Below the pieces are notes generated by a model that did no database searches, had not been told where the DNA came from, and saw only the letters and a program-made list of their open reading frames with translations. Source: Bacillota bacterium (GTDB taxonomy: Bacteria > Bacillota > Clostridia > Oscillospirales > Ruminococcaceae). Taken from it: a stretch of 64,000 nt of DNA. The position numbers and the translations under genes were made by a program. How positions within the stretch are numbered: the first letter of the stretch is position 1; each line of letters opens with the position of its first letter. The stretch covers positions 1 through 64,000 of the forward strand of contig JAEWGD010000038.1 in assembly GCA_023388515.1 (NCBI GenBank). Direction: 5' to 3'. Below, piece after piece: positions 52,894-61,545 of the stretch.

Positions 52894-52907
52894 TGGAGGA
52901 TGTAGAT

Positions 52908-54650
52908 ATGGGCAATATTAATATAAAGATTAACGGTAATGATGTTTCTGCACCTGAGGGTTCAACAATTCTTGAAGCTGCTCGTATTTCAAATATTGAT
53001 ATTCCAACTTTATGTTATTTGAAAGAAATCAATGAAATTGGTGCTTGTCGTATTTGTGTTGTAGAAGTTAAGGGAGCTAGAAGCTTAGTTGCTTCATGTG
53101 TTCATCCAATTAGCGAGGGCATGGAAGTATTCACAAATACACCAAAGGTACTAAAGTCAAGAAAGATGACGTTGGAGTTAATTCTTTCAACACATGATAG
53201 AAGATGTTTGTCATGTGTAAGAAGTGGAAACTGTGAGCTTCAAAAGCTTTCAAGAGATTTGAAGGTTGAAGATGAGGGACGCTTTGACGGTGGGAACAAT
53301 GAATATGAAATAGACTATACTGCTGCACATATGTATAGGGATAATAATAAATGTATCCTTTGCAGACGTTGTACTGCTGTTTGTTCAGAAGTGCAGGGAA
53401 TAGGCGTTATAGGTGCAAATAATCGTGGATTTACAACAGAAATATGTAGTGCCTTTGAAATGGGACTTGCTGAAACAAGTTGTGTATCATGTGGACAATG
53501 TATAGCTGTATGTCCAACGGGTGCGTTATCTGAAAAAGATAATACAACGGAAGTTTTTGAAGTACTTGCTGATACATCAAAGCATGTAATTGTTCAGACT
53601 GCACCAGCAGTTAGAGCAGCTTTGGGTGAGTGTTTTGGAATGCCAATAGGCACAAATGTTGAAGGCAAAATGATTTCAGCGTTAAGAAAGCTTGGGTTTG
53701 CTAAGGTTTTTGATACAAACTTTGCTGCTGATTTGACTATTATGGAAGAAGCAACTGAGTTTTTGGATAGATTTAAAAATGGTGGGAAATTACCATTGAT
53801 TACATCATGTTCACCTGGTTGGGTAAAATATTGTGAACATTATTATCCAGATATGATAGAAAATCTTTCAAGTTGTAAATCACCACAGCAGATGTTTGGT
53901 GCGATTGCTAAGACATATTATGCTGAAAAGATGGGAATTGACGCTAAGGATATAGTAATGGTAAGTGTTATGCCATGTACGGCTAAGAAGTTTGAAATTG
54001 GTCGTGATGATGAGGATGCAGCGGGTGTTCCTGATGTAGATTTTGCTATTACAACAAAAGAACTTGCAGAAATGATTGAGCGTACAGGTATTAAATTCAC
54101 ATCACTTACTGATGAAGAATATGATATGCCATTAGGAATGTCATCTGGTGCGGGTGTAATTTTTGGTGCAACAGGTGGAGTTATGGAGGCAGCACTTAGA
54201 ACAGCTGTTGAAAAGCTAACAGGTGAAGAGCTACCTAACCTTGACTTTATGGAGATTAGAGGAATTAAGGGCATAAAGGAAGCTACTTATAATATTGCTG
54301 GAACTGATATAAAGGTTGCGGTAGTTAGTGGGTTGGCTAATGCTCGTGATTTGTTGGAGAAAGTTAAGTCAGGTGAGGCAGAGTATCACTTTATTGAGGT
54401 AATGGGATGTCCTGGTGGATGTGTAAATGGTGGTGGACAGCCACAACAGCCAGCGAATGTAAGGAATTTCTCAGACTTGAGAACATTGAGAGCAAAGGCT
54501 TTGTATGATATAGACATTGCTAAATCAGTTAGAAAATCGCATGAAAATCCAGCTATTAAAGAGTTGTATACAGAATTCTTGGGTGAGCCTGGTGGTCATA
54601 AGGCACATAAGCTTCTTCATACATCATATGTTAAGAGAAGCGTAAATTAA
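52908..54650 (+). CDS. hydA: [FeFe] hydrogenase catalytic subunit HydA
   Basis: The 580-residue enzyme makes or oxidises H2. N-terminal clusters are [2Fe-2S] (Cys36, 47, 50, 64), His-Cys3 [4Fe-4S] (His96, Cys100, 103, 109), and two ferredoxin clusters (Cys149-159 and 192-202). The H-cluster motifs are TSCSPGW (Cys301), MPCTAKKFE (Cys357) and EVMGCPGGCVNGGGQP (Cys501, Cys505), all intact. With HydB and HydC it forms an M3-type, probably electron-bifurcating complex using NADH and reduced ferredoxin. The ATG at 52908 follows TGGAGG. Confidence 0.96.
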   Translation: MGNINIKINGNDVSAPEGSTILEAARISNIDIPTLCYLKEINEIGACRICVVEVKGARSLVASCVHPISEGMEVFTNTPKVLKSRKMTLELILSTHDRRCLSCVRSGNCELQKLSRDLKVEDEGRFDGGNNEYEIDYTAAHMYRDNNKCILCRRCTAVCSEVQGIGVIGANNRGFTTEICSAFEMGLAETSCVSCGQCIAVCPTGALSEKDNTTEVFEVLADTSKHVIVQTAPAVRAALGECFGMPIGTNVEGKMISALRKLGFAKVFDTNFAADLTIMEEATEFLDRFKNGGKLPLITSCSPGWVKYCEHYYPDMIENLSSCKSPQQMFGAIAKTYYAEKMGIDAKDIVMVSVMPCTAKKFEIGRDDEDAAGVPDVDFAITTKELAEMIERTGIKFTSLTDEEYDMPLGMSSGAGVIFGATGGVMEAALRTAVEKLTGEELPNLDFMEIRGIKGIKEATYNIAGTDIKVAVVSGLANARDLLEKVKSGEAEYHFIEVMGCPGGCVNGGGQPQQPANVRNFSDLRTLRAKALYDIDIAKSVRKSHENPAIKELYTEFLGEPGGHKAHKLLHTSYVKRSVN

Positions 54651-54664
54651 CTTAATATTTAACA

Positions 54665-54697
54665 AAAAACAGTTATTCTTAATGAATAGCTGTTTTT
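54665..54697 (+). terminator. Terminator of the hydrogenase operon
   Basis: A 14-bp stem (AAAAACAGTTATTC with GAATAGCTGTTTTT, one G-U pair) and a five-base loop lie 15 bp after hydA. Confidence 0.88.
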
Positions 54698-54699
54698 AG

Positions 54700-54728
54700 T
54701 TGACTTTTTCGATAAATTAATATATTAT
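54700..54728 (+). promoter_or_regulatory. Sigma-A promoter for the carboxypeptidase gene
   Basis: TTGACT at 54700-54705 and TATTAT at 54723-54728 with a 17-bp spacer, directly after the hydA terminator. Confidence 0.75.
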
Positions 54729-54766
54729 TAGTATATTAAATCTTTTCTCATAGGAGTTATGAAATA

Positions 54767-55828
54767 ATGATGAAAAAAAGAAGAAGAACAAGAAGAGGGA
54801 ATAGATATGTTCCGTATAACCACACGATAAGTTATTCAAGAATATCAATTACATTTCTTTTAATCATAATAATAGGTTTTGGATTTTACTGTATTGCAAA
54901 TAGGCAGATGCCTAAAGATGTTATAAAAAATAAAGATGATATTACATTTGAAGGCGATTTAAAAAGCGATGCAGTAACAACTGTTGCAGAAACAGAACCA
55001 GAAATAATAAATTTATATGCAGAACCGTCGCTAAATAAAGTCGTAATTGGGGAGGATATATATAGCCAGAATGCTGTGCTTATTGACTTGTCTTCTAATT
55101 TAATATTGGCTGATAAGAATTTAAATGAAAGGATATATCCTGCTTCATTAACTAAGATTATGACTGTTATTGTTGGTTTAGAGATGGTTGATGATTTACA
55201 AGATGTTTTTGTAATGCCAGAGAATATATTTGGATATTTAATTGAGGCAAATGCTTCAACAGCAGGATTTCAGCCGAATGAACACGTTAAAATTATAGAT
55301 TTAATGTATGGTGCAATGCTACCATCGGGTGCTGACGCAACGATTGGGATTGCACAATATGTTAGTGGTTCTGAAATTGCATTTGTAGAAAAAATGAATG
55401 AAAAGCTTGTTGAACTTGGAATTGCTGAAACAACTCATTTTACAAATACTAGTGGATTACATGACGATAATCATTATAGCACGGTTGCTGATATATCAGT
55501 TATTTTTAACTATGCTTTAGAAAATCCAACATTTCGTCAGATATTACTAGCAAGAACGTATACATCTTCGCCAACGGATATAAATCCTAACGGGGTTGAA
55601 ATGATTAGCACTCTGTTCAATAGGATGGTTGGAAATGAGGTTGAGGGCGTTACTATTCTAGGTGGAAAGACAGGTTTTACTGATAATGCAGGTTCTTGTC
55701 TTGCAAGTATAGCGAGTAAAAATGGCAAGGAGTATATGCTTGTAACAGCGAATGCCAGCATAGAATGTGAGGTTTCTTATCCACATACTGCTGACGCTAT
55801 AACGATATATAGCAATTATTTAAGCTGA
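54767..55828 (+). CDS. Membrane-anchored D-alanyl-D-alanine carboxypeptidase (peptidase S11)
   Basis: The 353-residue protein has a very basic N-terminus and a membrane anchor (residues 27-44). The catalytic domain has SLTK (Ser127, Lys130), SGA at 187-189, where SGN is more usual, and KTG at 301-303. It trims the terminal D-Ala of peptidoglycan stem peptides outside the membrane. Unlike classical DacA it is anchored N-terminally and lacks the C-terminal beta domain. The following gene, 16 bp on, is probably co-transcribed. Confidence 0.92.
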   Translation: MMKKRRRTRRGNRYVPYNHTISYSRISITFLLIIIIGFGFYCIANRQMPKDVIKNKDDITFEGDLKSDAVTTVAETEPEIINLYAEPSLNKVVIGEDIYSQNAVLIDLSSNLILADKNLNERIYPASLTKIMTVIVGLEMVDDLQDVFVMPENIFGYLIEANASTAGFQPNEHVKIIDLMYGAMLPSGADATIGIAQYVSGSEIAFVEKMNEKLVELGIAETTHFTNTSGLHDDNHYSTVADISVIFNYALENPTFRQILLARTYTSSPTDINPNGVEMISTLFNRMVGNEVEGVTILGGKTGFTDNAGSCLASIASKNGKEYMLVTANASIECEVSYPHTADAITIYSNYLS

Positions 55829-55844
55829 CAAAAAGGAGTTTAGC

Positions 55845-56777
55845 ATGAAAAGAGGCGTTAACCTTTCGGCAATAGTCATACTTTTGTTCGTATTAATAGG
55901 ATTAATTTGGGGAGTTGACGCATTAATTAGAGCGTTAAAAAAATCCGATTTAGAGAATAGCAGTATATTATCTGCAAGCAGTGAAATCTCATCCGATGTA
56001 GAAGAAATATCGACAGATTTAGAGGGATTAGAAACAACATTAGAGAGTGGTGTTCCTTTAGAAACTGTACCACTTGAGGAAAAAAATTATGACACAATAG
56101 AACTTAGCAAAAGTGACATGTCCAAAGGTTCATTAGTTTTAGTTAATAGCGTTAATAAGTACACAACGGATATTTCCGATGAGTTAATTAGCTTTAGGGG
56201 TAAGAAAAATGAAACGTATCGGTTAAAAAGTTATGAGTTGATGTCAAGGGAGGACGTAATAAACTCCTTGAACTCGATGTTTTCTGATTTTTATAATCAT
56301 TCCTCGCTGAAAAATATATTGGTTATATCTACCTATATTGCTCAGCAAGAAAATGATATATCAACAGGATATTCTGTAAACATCAGGATATTGAATGATA
56401 ACAGCACAAACCTACCATTTACAGGCAGTGGGGATTATAGTTGGATAGTTGAGAATTGCTATAATTATGGCTTAATTGTTCGCTATCCTGCTGATAAATC
56501 AAGTGTAACGGGACTGGACGACCCCTCATATTTAAGATATGTTGGACGGCCACATTCATTGATTATAAAGCAGAATAATTTCTGCTTAGAGGAATATACT
56601 GATTTTTTAAAAAAGTATAGCTATGATAATCCATTAGAGTATGAAAATTATAAGATTTATTATGTGAAGGCTGTTGGAGATAAAACAGATGCGAAAGTGC
56701 CTAAGGATAGCACATATTATGTATCTGGAAATAATGTAGATGGCTTTATTATTACAGTGGAAAATGCTGTAAGCTAG
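55845..56777 (+). CDS. Membrane-anchored VanY-like (M15-like) protein, probably non-catalytic
   Basis: The 310-residue protein has one N-terminal anchor (residues 8-28), a Ser/Glu-rich linker (35-75) and a C-terminal domain. The string YSWIVENCYNYGLIVRYPAD with YLRYVGRPHSLII and LEEYTDFLK fits the VanY D,D-carboxypeptidase layout. The zinc ligands seem lost: where VanY has SxHxxGxAxD this has ISTGYSVNI, and WH before RYVG is replaced by YL. So it may be a pseudo-enzyme that binds wall peptides. AAAAGGAG precedes the ATG. Confidence 0.7.
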   Translation: MKRGVNLSAIVILLFVLIGLIWGVDALIRALKKSDLENSSILSASSEISSDVEEISTDLEGLETTLESGVPLETVPLEEKNYDTIELSKSDMSKGSLVLVNSVNKYTTDISDELISFRGKKNETYRLKSYELMSREDVINSLNSMFSDFYNHSSLKNILVISTYIAQQENDISTGYSVNIRILNDNSTNLPFTGSGDYSWIVENCYNYGLIVRYPADKSSVTGLDDPSYLRYVGRPHSLIIKQNNFCLEEYTDFLKKYSYDNPLEYENYKIYYVKAVGDKTDAKVPKDSTYYVSGNNVDGFIITVENAVS

Positions 56778-56789
56778 TGTAAACATAGA

Positions 56790-56824
56790 AACAGCTTGAA
56801 AACCAAATGAGTTTTCAAGCTGTT
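56790..56824. terminator. Bidirectional terminator
   Basis: A perfect 14-bp stem AACAGCTTGAAAAC with its complement and a seven-base loop lies between two convergent genes. Confidence 0.8.
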
Positions 56825-56842
56825 ATACTTATAAAATATTAG

Positions 56843-57469
56843 TTATTCGGAAACTTCAACAGGTTTATCAATGGAGCTTTGCCATTCATCAAACCTATTC
56901 ATTACCTCAGTATATGTATTCTTACATATTTCTGGATAATTATCACCGTAAAGATTGCTTACAGACTCAAATCCTTTTGAAACTGCATTGCGTAACAATT
57001 CTAATTTAGAATTATCTCCTCCAGAAAGAGCCTTTGCCATATTTATAATTCTTTCTGCAACAGCGTTAACTCCGTACTCACCGTCTTCAGAAATCGCCAC
57101 TTTAGCCTTATCAATCGCTTCTTGTGTAACATTTAAACCAACAAGAGAAACTCCACTGCCATCAGCAGAAGGGACATAAACAGAGAGTTTAAAGCTGTTT
57201 GTTTGTTCGGAAAGCAAGCTTTGAATCATTTTCTGAAATGATTCAATTCGCTGTTGCTCATCAGCCCTAATCTGATTTATAATGTTATCTCTTGAATAGA
57301 TACCAGAATCATCTGTGGTAGATTTTACAAATTCATCCTGTACTGTAGTTACTTCATTAGTAGGTGGGATAACAACCACATTTTCAATGGATTTACCATT
57401 CTTGTCAAGTTTTACATTATCTTGACCAAATGGAGCTTTTAAACCTGAATAATTCGTGTTAATGTTCAT
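56843..57469 (-). CDS. Conserved protein of unknown function in the ParA-ComFB cassette
   Basis: The 208-residue protein has no signal peptide or membrane helix. The N-terminal 75 residues are variable, followed by a charged helix (residues about 65-90), a strand-like segment FKLSVYVPSADGSGVSLVGL, and a helical C-terminal domain from DGEYGVNAVAERIINMAKAL to TYTEVMNRFDEW. The N-terminus MNINTNYSGL resembles starts of flagellar-associated proteins in Firmicutes. I do not recognise a named family. The ATG at 57469 follows AGGAGG by eight bases. It is the last gene of the minus-strand cassette. Confidence 0.75.
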   Translation of the reverse strand: MNINTNYSGLKAPFGQDNVKLDKNGKSIENVVVIPPTNEVTTVQDEFVKSTTDDSGIYSRDNIINQIRADEQQRIESFQKMIQSLLSEQTNSFKLSVYVPSADGSGVSLVGLNVTQEAIDKAKVAISEDGEYGVNAVAERIINMAKALSGGDNSKLELLRNAVSKGFESVSNLYGDNYPEICKNTYTEVMNRFDEWQSSIDKPVEVSE

Positions 57470-57481
57470 AAAAATCACCTC

Positions 57482-57556
57482 CTAAACTTCCCAAAGCATC
57501 ATAAGGAAAATAAATATTAATCCGAATATACTAACCCCAAAATTTGATATTGACAT
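57482..57556 (-). CDS. Possible 24-residue membrane peptide
   Basis: MSISNFGVSIFGLIFIFLMM plus LWEV is a single hydrophobic helix with few charges. GGGTGG lies five bases before the ATG, and the stop is immediately followed by the AGGAGG of the next gene. It could be a small membrane protein or a leader peptide coupled to that gene. No homology is known to me. Confidence 0.35.
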   Translation of the reverse strand: MSISNFGVSIFGLIFIFLMMLWEV

Positions 57557-57630
57557 ATTAGCCACCCAAAAAAATATATCACTAAAATATATATCGTACA
57601 AAATACCAAAAACTTAAGTGTTTATCTGGG

Positions 57631-58137
57631 CTAATGCCTAGGATGTGACATAACTGTTAGCATTGCCTGAATTATGGCAGACATTACAGTTGGGTCGTCA
57701 TGATTATCAAGGACATCTTTTGCCTCGTTTTCATCTACGATTATATACTTAGGCTTGATTTTATTTAGTGCAAGTGCCGCTACGTCTTGGCGACATCTAT
57801 CACATTTACAGCAATTAAACTTATTAAAAGCCATATCAAGCTTACTTGCGACAAGCTGCTCTATTATATTAACCATAACGGTTGATTTTCGCTTAACAAA
57901 GCTATTCTTTTTATCCTCTATGGAAAATAAAGGAGTTTTTATTGAATTAATAGTACCCTTTTCAACATTGGCTTGATGTAAAGATATTTGTGGTTTTGTG
58001 GCAGTTTGTTGTGAAGGAGTAGCTTCATCATCAAACTCTGGTGCTTGGCTATTTTCTAAATTTTTCTTTATTAAGTTAGAGGGCATTATTTTATTGAACA
58101 TACTTTCCTTATCAATTTCATTCTTAGTTTTTGCCAT
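57631..58137 (-). CDS. ComFB-domain protein
   Basis: The 168-residue protein has a disordered N-terminus (residues 1-80) and a C-terminal ComFB domain: VMVNIIEQLVASKLD, then the Cys cluster CCKCDRC (109-115) and QDVAALALNKIKPKYIIVDE. ComFB was first named as a late competence protein in Bacillus. Members have more recently been reported to bind cyclic dinucleotides. The ATG at 58137 follows GGAAAGGTGAT. It sits 26 bp after a ParA gene, so it may be ParA's partner or regulator. Confidence 0.85.
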   Translation of the reverse strand: MAKTKNEIDKESMFNKIMPSNLIKKNLENSQAPEFDDEATPSQQTATKPQISLHQANVEKGTINSIKTPLFSIEDKKNSFVKRKSTVMVNIIEQLVASKLDMAFNKFNCCKCDRCRQDVAALALNKIKPKYIIVDENEAKDVLDNHDDPTVMSAIIQAMLTVMSHPRH

Positions 58138-58163
58138 ACTCAATCACCTTTCCTGTTTTATAC

Positions 58164-58925
58164 TTAAACTCCATTTTTAGATAACTCAGACGCAAGCGAG
58201 AAAAAATCCTTAACGCCTGTGCTATAACGTGCATAGCTTGTGACATCCCGTTGAAGTGATTGAGCCTCAGATAATGCGATACAATTACGAATATAGGTTT
58301 TGAAAATGGGAATACCTAAGTTTTGAGAAATCAATTCTGCTGTACCATATACTTCCTTACCTAAAAGAAAGCGTGGATTAAAACGGTTTACAAGAATGCC
58401 GGCAATTTTCAGGTTAGGGTTGCATGAATTTTTAACATGTTCAATTGTTTCATAAACAAGAGCAACTCCTTGAAGGCTGAATATATCAGGGAGCATGGGA
58501 ACAATAACGTAATCTGCAACAGTTAGTGAGTTTACTGTCAAAATTCCAAGTCCAGGAGGGGAATCGATTAAAATATAATCATATAAACCCTTGATTGAGT
58601 CCACTGCACGTTTTAGTATGAACTCTCTTTCACTTCCGGTAAATTCAAGTTCGATACCGCTTAATAAGATATTTGCAGGAATAATATCAGCCATACTACA
58701 ACGTTGAATGGCGAATGAAGTTTTAACTTCACCTTTAAGAGCCTCGTAAATTGTAGCAGAATGTTCAGTGTCAGCACCCATGCTAAATGACAAATTACCT
58801 TGAGGGTCCATATCAATTACTAGAACCTTTGAACCTTGTTTATGCAATACTGCTGCAAGACTATTCACGACAGTAGTTTTTCCTACACCGCCTTTTTGAG
58901 TCATAACAGAAATTATTTTAGCCAT
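58164..58925 (-). CDS. ParA-family ATPase (Soj/MinD-like), orphan
   Basis: The 253-residue protein has the deviant Walker A motif QKGGVGKTT (residues 10-18), Walker A' VLVIDMDPQGNLS and Walker B YILIDSPPGLG. Such ATPases position chromosomes, plasmids, flagella or chemoreceptors by nucleotide-dependent surface binding. There is no ParB gene next to it, so it is not a standard partition locus; instead a ComFB gene follows. The MinD membrane-targeting tail and the FlhG DQAxxLR start are absent. GGAGG is 12 bases before the ATG, somewhat far. Confidence 0.92.
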   Translation of the reverse strand: MAKIISVMTQKGGVGKTTVVNSLAAVLHKQGSKVLVIDMDPQGNLSFSMGADTEHSATIYEALKGEVKTSFAIQRCSMADIIPANILLSGIELEFTGSEREFILKRAVDSIKGLYDYILIDSPPGLGILTVNSLTVADYVIVPMLPDIFSLQGVALVYETIEHVKNSCNPNLKIAGILVNRFNPRFLLGKEVYGTAELISQNLGIPIFKTYIRNCIALSEAQSLQRDVTSYARYSTGVKDFFSLASELSKNGV

Positions 58926-58967
58926 TTATTAGGCATGCCTCCTTGTATACTTTCTATATTTATATCA

Positions 58968-58996
58968 ATTATAACAAATTAAATATATCTTTACAA
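58968..58996 (-). promoter_or_regulatory. Promoter of the ParA-ComFB cassette
   Basis: On the minus strand TTGTAA (58991-58996) and TATAAT (58968-58973) are 17 bp apart. It is divergent from flgM. Confidence 0.65.
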
Positions 58997-59155
58997 GTAT
59001 AACTTCAATAAAAAACAATTATTCCTTAAATTTTTGTGAATAAGGTGTTTAGTTTTTTCGGTATTGTACGAATAAGTAATATAGGAAAAGTAATTTTAAA
59101 TTTAAAAACATCATATAAAACCACAAATGCTCGTCTGCAAAAGGAGATGATATAT

Positions 59156-59470
59156 ATGGATATGAAAATTCGTTCAACAAATGGATACGCAAACATAAAT
59201 TCAGTTTCAAGTATAAAAAATAAAAACGGTGACGCTGGCGTACAAAGCATAGCGATGAAGACTGACAATAAATCGGATATCATCAAGATAAGTGCAGAAG
59301 GAACTTTCCAAGCGGAACTTGACAAAGAAACTAAGGCTATTTCTGAGGAAATAAGCGATATTAGTGCTGAGGAAAAAATCAACTCAATAAAAGAACAGAT
59401 TGATAATGGAACATATTTTGTTTCATCTGAAAACATAGCAGATGCTATCTTAGGCAAATTATTGTACTAA
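59156..59470 (+). CDS. flgM: Anti-sigma-28 factor FlgM
   Basis: The 104-residue protein has a disordered N-terminal half and the sigma-28-binding C-terminus IKEQIDNGTYFVSSENIADA followed by ILGKLLY. FlgM holds FliA inactive until it is exported through the finished hook. The ATG at 59156 follows AAAAGGAGATGATA; the frame extends upstream but without a ribosome site. It leads the block flgM-flgN-flgK-flgL. Confidence 0.93.
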   Translation: MDMKIRSTNGYANINSVSSIKNKNGDAGVQSIAMKTDNKSDIIKISAEGTFQAELDKETKAISEEISDISAEEKINSIKEQIDNGTYFVSSENIADAILGKLLY

Positions 59471-59495
59471 ATGTAGATATTAAGAGGTGAACTAA

Positions 59496-59969
59496 GTGGA
59501 AAATTACCAAGAATTTCTTAGGTTTATGAGTGAGTATGCTGATTTATTTGAAGATGTTGCAGAAAAGGAAGAAGAGAAGTTTAAGGCTTTATATTCTCGT
59601 GATTTAACGAAAATAGACGGCGTACTCACTGAACATCAAAAAATTGAAAAATCAATTAATGAATATGAGATTAAAAGAATAGAGTTAAATAAAAAACTAG
59701 GCTTTGGAGATAAAACGTTTAAAGAGATAATCGATGGTGAGGACGGACAACAAAAGTCAGAGTTGTTAACGATTTATAATAGATTGAATAGTTCGGTTAA
59801 GACCACAAAAATATATAATGAAAAATCATTGGAATTTGCAAAAATGAATTTAGAAATTATTGAAGAAATAAAATCAAACATAGATGCTAATGCCCATTGC
59901 TATGACGCTAAGGGCAGTACAAAAGTTTCTACAAAAGAAAAGCCAGCATTTTTCAATGCTAAAATATAA
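59496..59969 (+). CDS. flgN: FlgN-family export chaperone
   Basis: The 157-residue protein is a helical, coiled-coil chaperone for the hook-associated proteins FlgK and FlgL. It shows the family pattern of a long charged N-terminal helix and the repeated LNKKLGFGDKTFKEII-type segment, with a C-terminal amphipathic helix. The call rests mainly on position between flgM and flgK plus size. The start is GTG at 59496 after AGAGGTG. Confidence 0.85.
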   Translation: MENYQEFLRFMSEYADLFEDVAEKEEEKFKALYSRDLTKIDGVLTEHQKIEKSINEYEIKRIELNKKLGFGDKTFKEIIDGEDGQQKSELLTIYNRLNSSVKTTKIYNEKSLEFAKMNLEIIEEIKSNIDANAHCYDAKGSTKVSTKEKPAFFNAKI

Positions 59970-59987
59970 GCAAGGGAGGGAATTATA

Positions 59988-61508
59988 GTGAGACCTACAT
60001 TTCTAGGATTTGAAGCATCAAAAACAGCTTTATATGCGAGCCAAAAATCTTTGGATATAACCGGGCACAACCTATCGAACATATCCACACAGGGTTATAC
60101 TAGACAAAGGGCTGATCAGGTTTCAGTTTCGGCTGGTAGTTATAATTCACGATATAGCCTTAATATGGCAGTCTATGGTGGAATGGGTACAAATATAAAT
60201 GGTATTGAACAGATAAGGGATACAAGACTTGACCAAGCATTCAGAAATGAATATTGCAATACGGGTTATTATGACCAGAAATCAGCTATGCTTGGGGATA
60301 TTGAATCAGTTTTGCAAGAATTGGACTTAGGAACTGATGGAAATGGTTATGGATTGCGTTCGTCCATACAAAATCTATATAAATCCTTAGAGGATTTCTC
60401 ATATAATGCAAGTTCAGAATCCCATGCGAATATCGTAGCGACATCATTTGCAAGTACAGCAAAGCTTTTAAATCATATGTATCTTGGGCTTGAAAACTCT
60501 GCACAGGAGTTTAAAACTGATTTAAAGGATTCTGTAGCTGAAGCAAATGTTATATTTTCTAAGATTGCTGATTTGAATGTTAGCATTAGAAACTCGATGG
60601 TTGCGAATAATTACAATGAACAATTTGGGCCAAATGAATTATTGGATCAAAGAAATTTATTGCTAGATAATCTTTCTGTATTTGGAGAAGTAAGGGTAGA
60701 GGAATCTTCTGGAGGCATGATTTCTGTTACTCTTGGGGGACACACTGTTGTCAATGGTGCAGAAAGCGAAAGAATAAATTACTTGGAAAATAAAAATGGA
60801 ACGGTATCGATGAAATGGAAGTCCAATGGTGAGGATGTAAATTGCGGCTCAGGTTCATTTAAAGCTTCTGTTGAAATATTAAATGGTAGAGGTTTAGGAC
60901 AAAGGAATTCTTATGAGTCAAAAGAAAAAGGATACTTATTTTATATGGATAAGCTTAATTCTTTTTCTAATATGCTAGCAGATGTAGCAAATACATCTAT
61001 ACCAAGTACTATAGATGCATCTGGGAAGATTTCTAGCTATAGAAAGATTTTAGCAGCTGATACTGGTAAGGGTGTAACATCAACAACACTACCTATAACA
61101 GCTAAGAATATAACTATTTCCGAAGAATTAGCAAAGGAATCCTCATACTTAATTTACGATAAGAATAGCAATGACAATACAAATATTTTAAGTATGATAG
61201 AACAGCTGATGACTGATAAACATCAATTTGAAACAGTTGGAGATAGATTTAACGGTACATTTGAAGATTTTGTAGCTGATTATTGTGGAACATTAGGAAC
61301 TGACGTTAACTATAATGCAGCACGTCTTGAATCGTCGCTTAATATAACAAATGAAATAATTAATACAAGGGATTCTGTTTCAGGCGTAAGTGAAACAGAA
61401 GAAACTGTTAATATGTTAACTTATAACAGAGCTTTCCAAGCTGCATCAAGGATGATGACAACGATGGATGATTTGCTGGATGTTATCATAAATAAGATGG
61501 CAATATAG
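59988..61508 (+). CDS. flgK: Hook-associated protein 1, FlgK
   Basis: The 506-residue junction protein has the D0 start FLGFEASKTALYASQKSLDI, then GHNLSNISTQGYTRQR, and the C-terminus ETEETVNMLTYNRAFQAASR, then MMTTMDDLLDVIINKM. Both ends match FlgK. The start is GTG at 59988 after GGAGGG. It is followed 37 bp later by flgL. Confidence 0.95.
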   Translation: MRPTFLGFEASKTALYASQKSLDITGHNLSNISTQGYTRQRADQVSVSAGSYNSRYSLNMAVYGGMGTNINGIEQIRDTRLDQAFRNEYCNTGYYDQKSAMLGDIESVLQELDLGTDGNGYGLRSSIQNLYKSLEDFSYNASSESHANIVATSFASTAKLLNHMYLGLENSAQEFKTDLKDSVAEANVIFSKIADLNVSIRNSMVANNYNEQFGPNELLDQRNLLLDNLSVFGEVRVEESSGGMISVTLGGHTVVNGAESERINYLENKNGTVSMKWKSNGEDVNCGSGSFKASVEILNGRGLGQRNSYESKEKGYLFYMDKLNSFSNMLADVANTSIPSTIDASGKISSYRKILAADTGKGVTSTTLPITAKNITISEELAKESSYLIYDKNSNDNTNILSMIEQLMTDKHQFETVGDRFNGTFEDFVADYCGTLGTDVNYNAARLESSLNITNEIINTRDSVSGVSETEETVNMLTYNRAFQAASRMMTTMDDLLDVIINKMAI

Positions 61509-61545
61509 AAGATGCCTAATAAATGTATAAGGAGTTGAATCAAGG

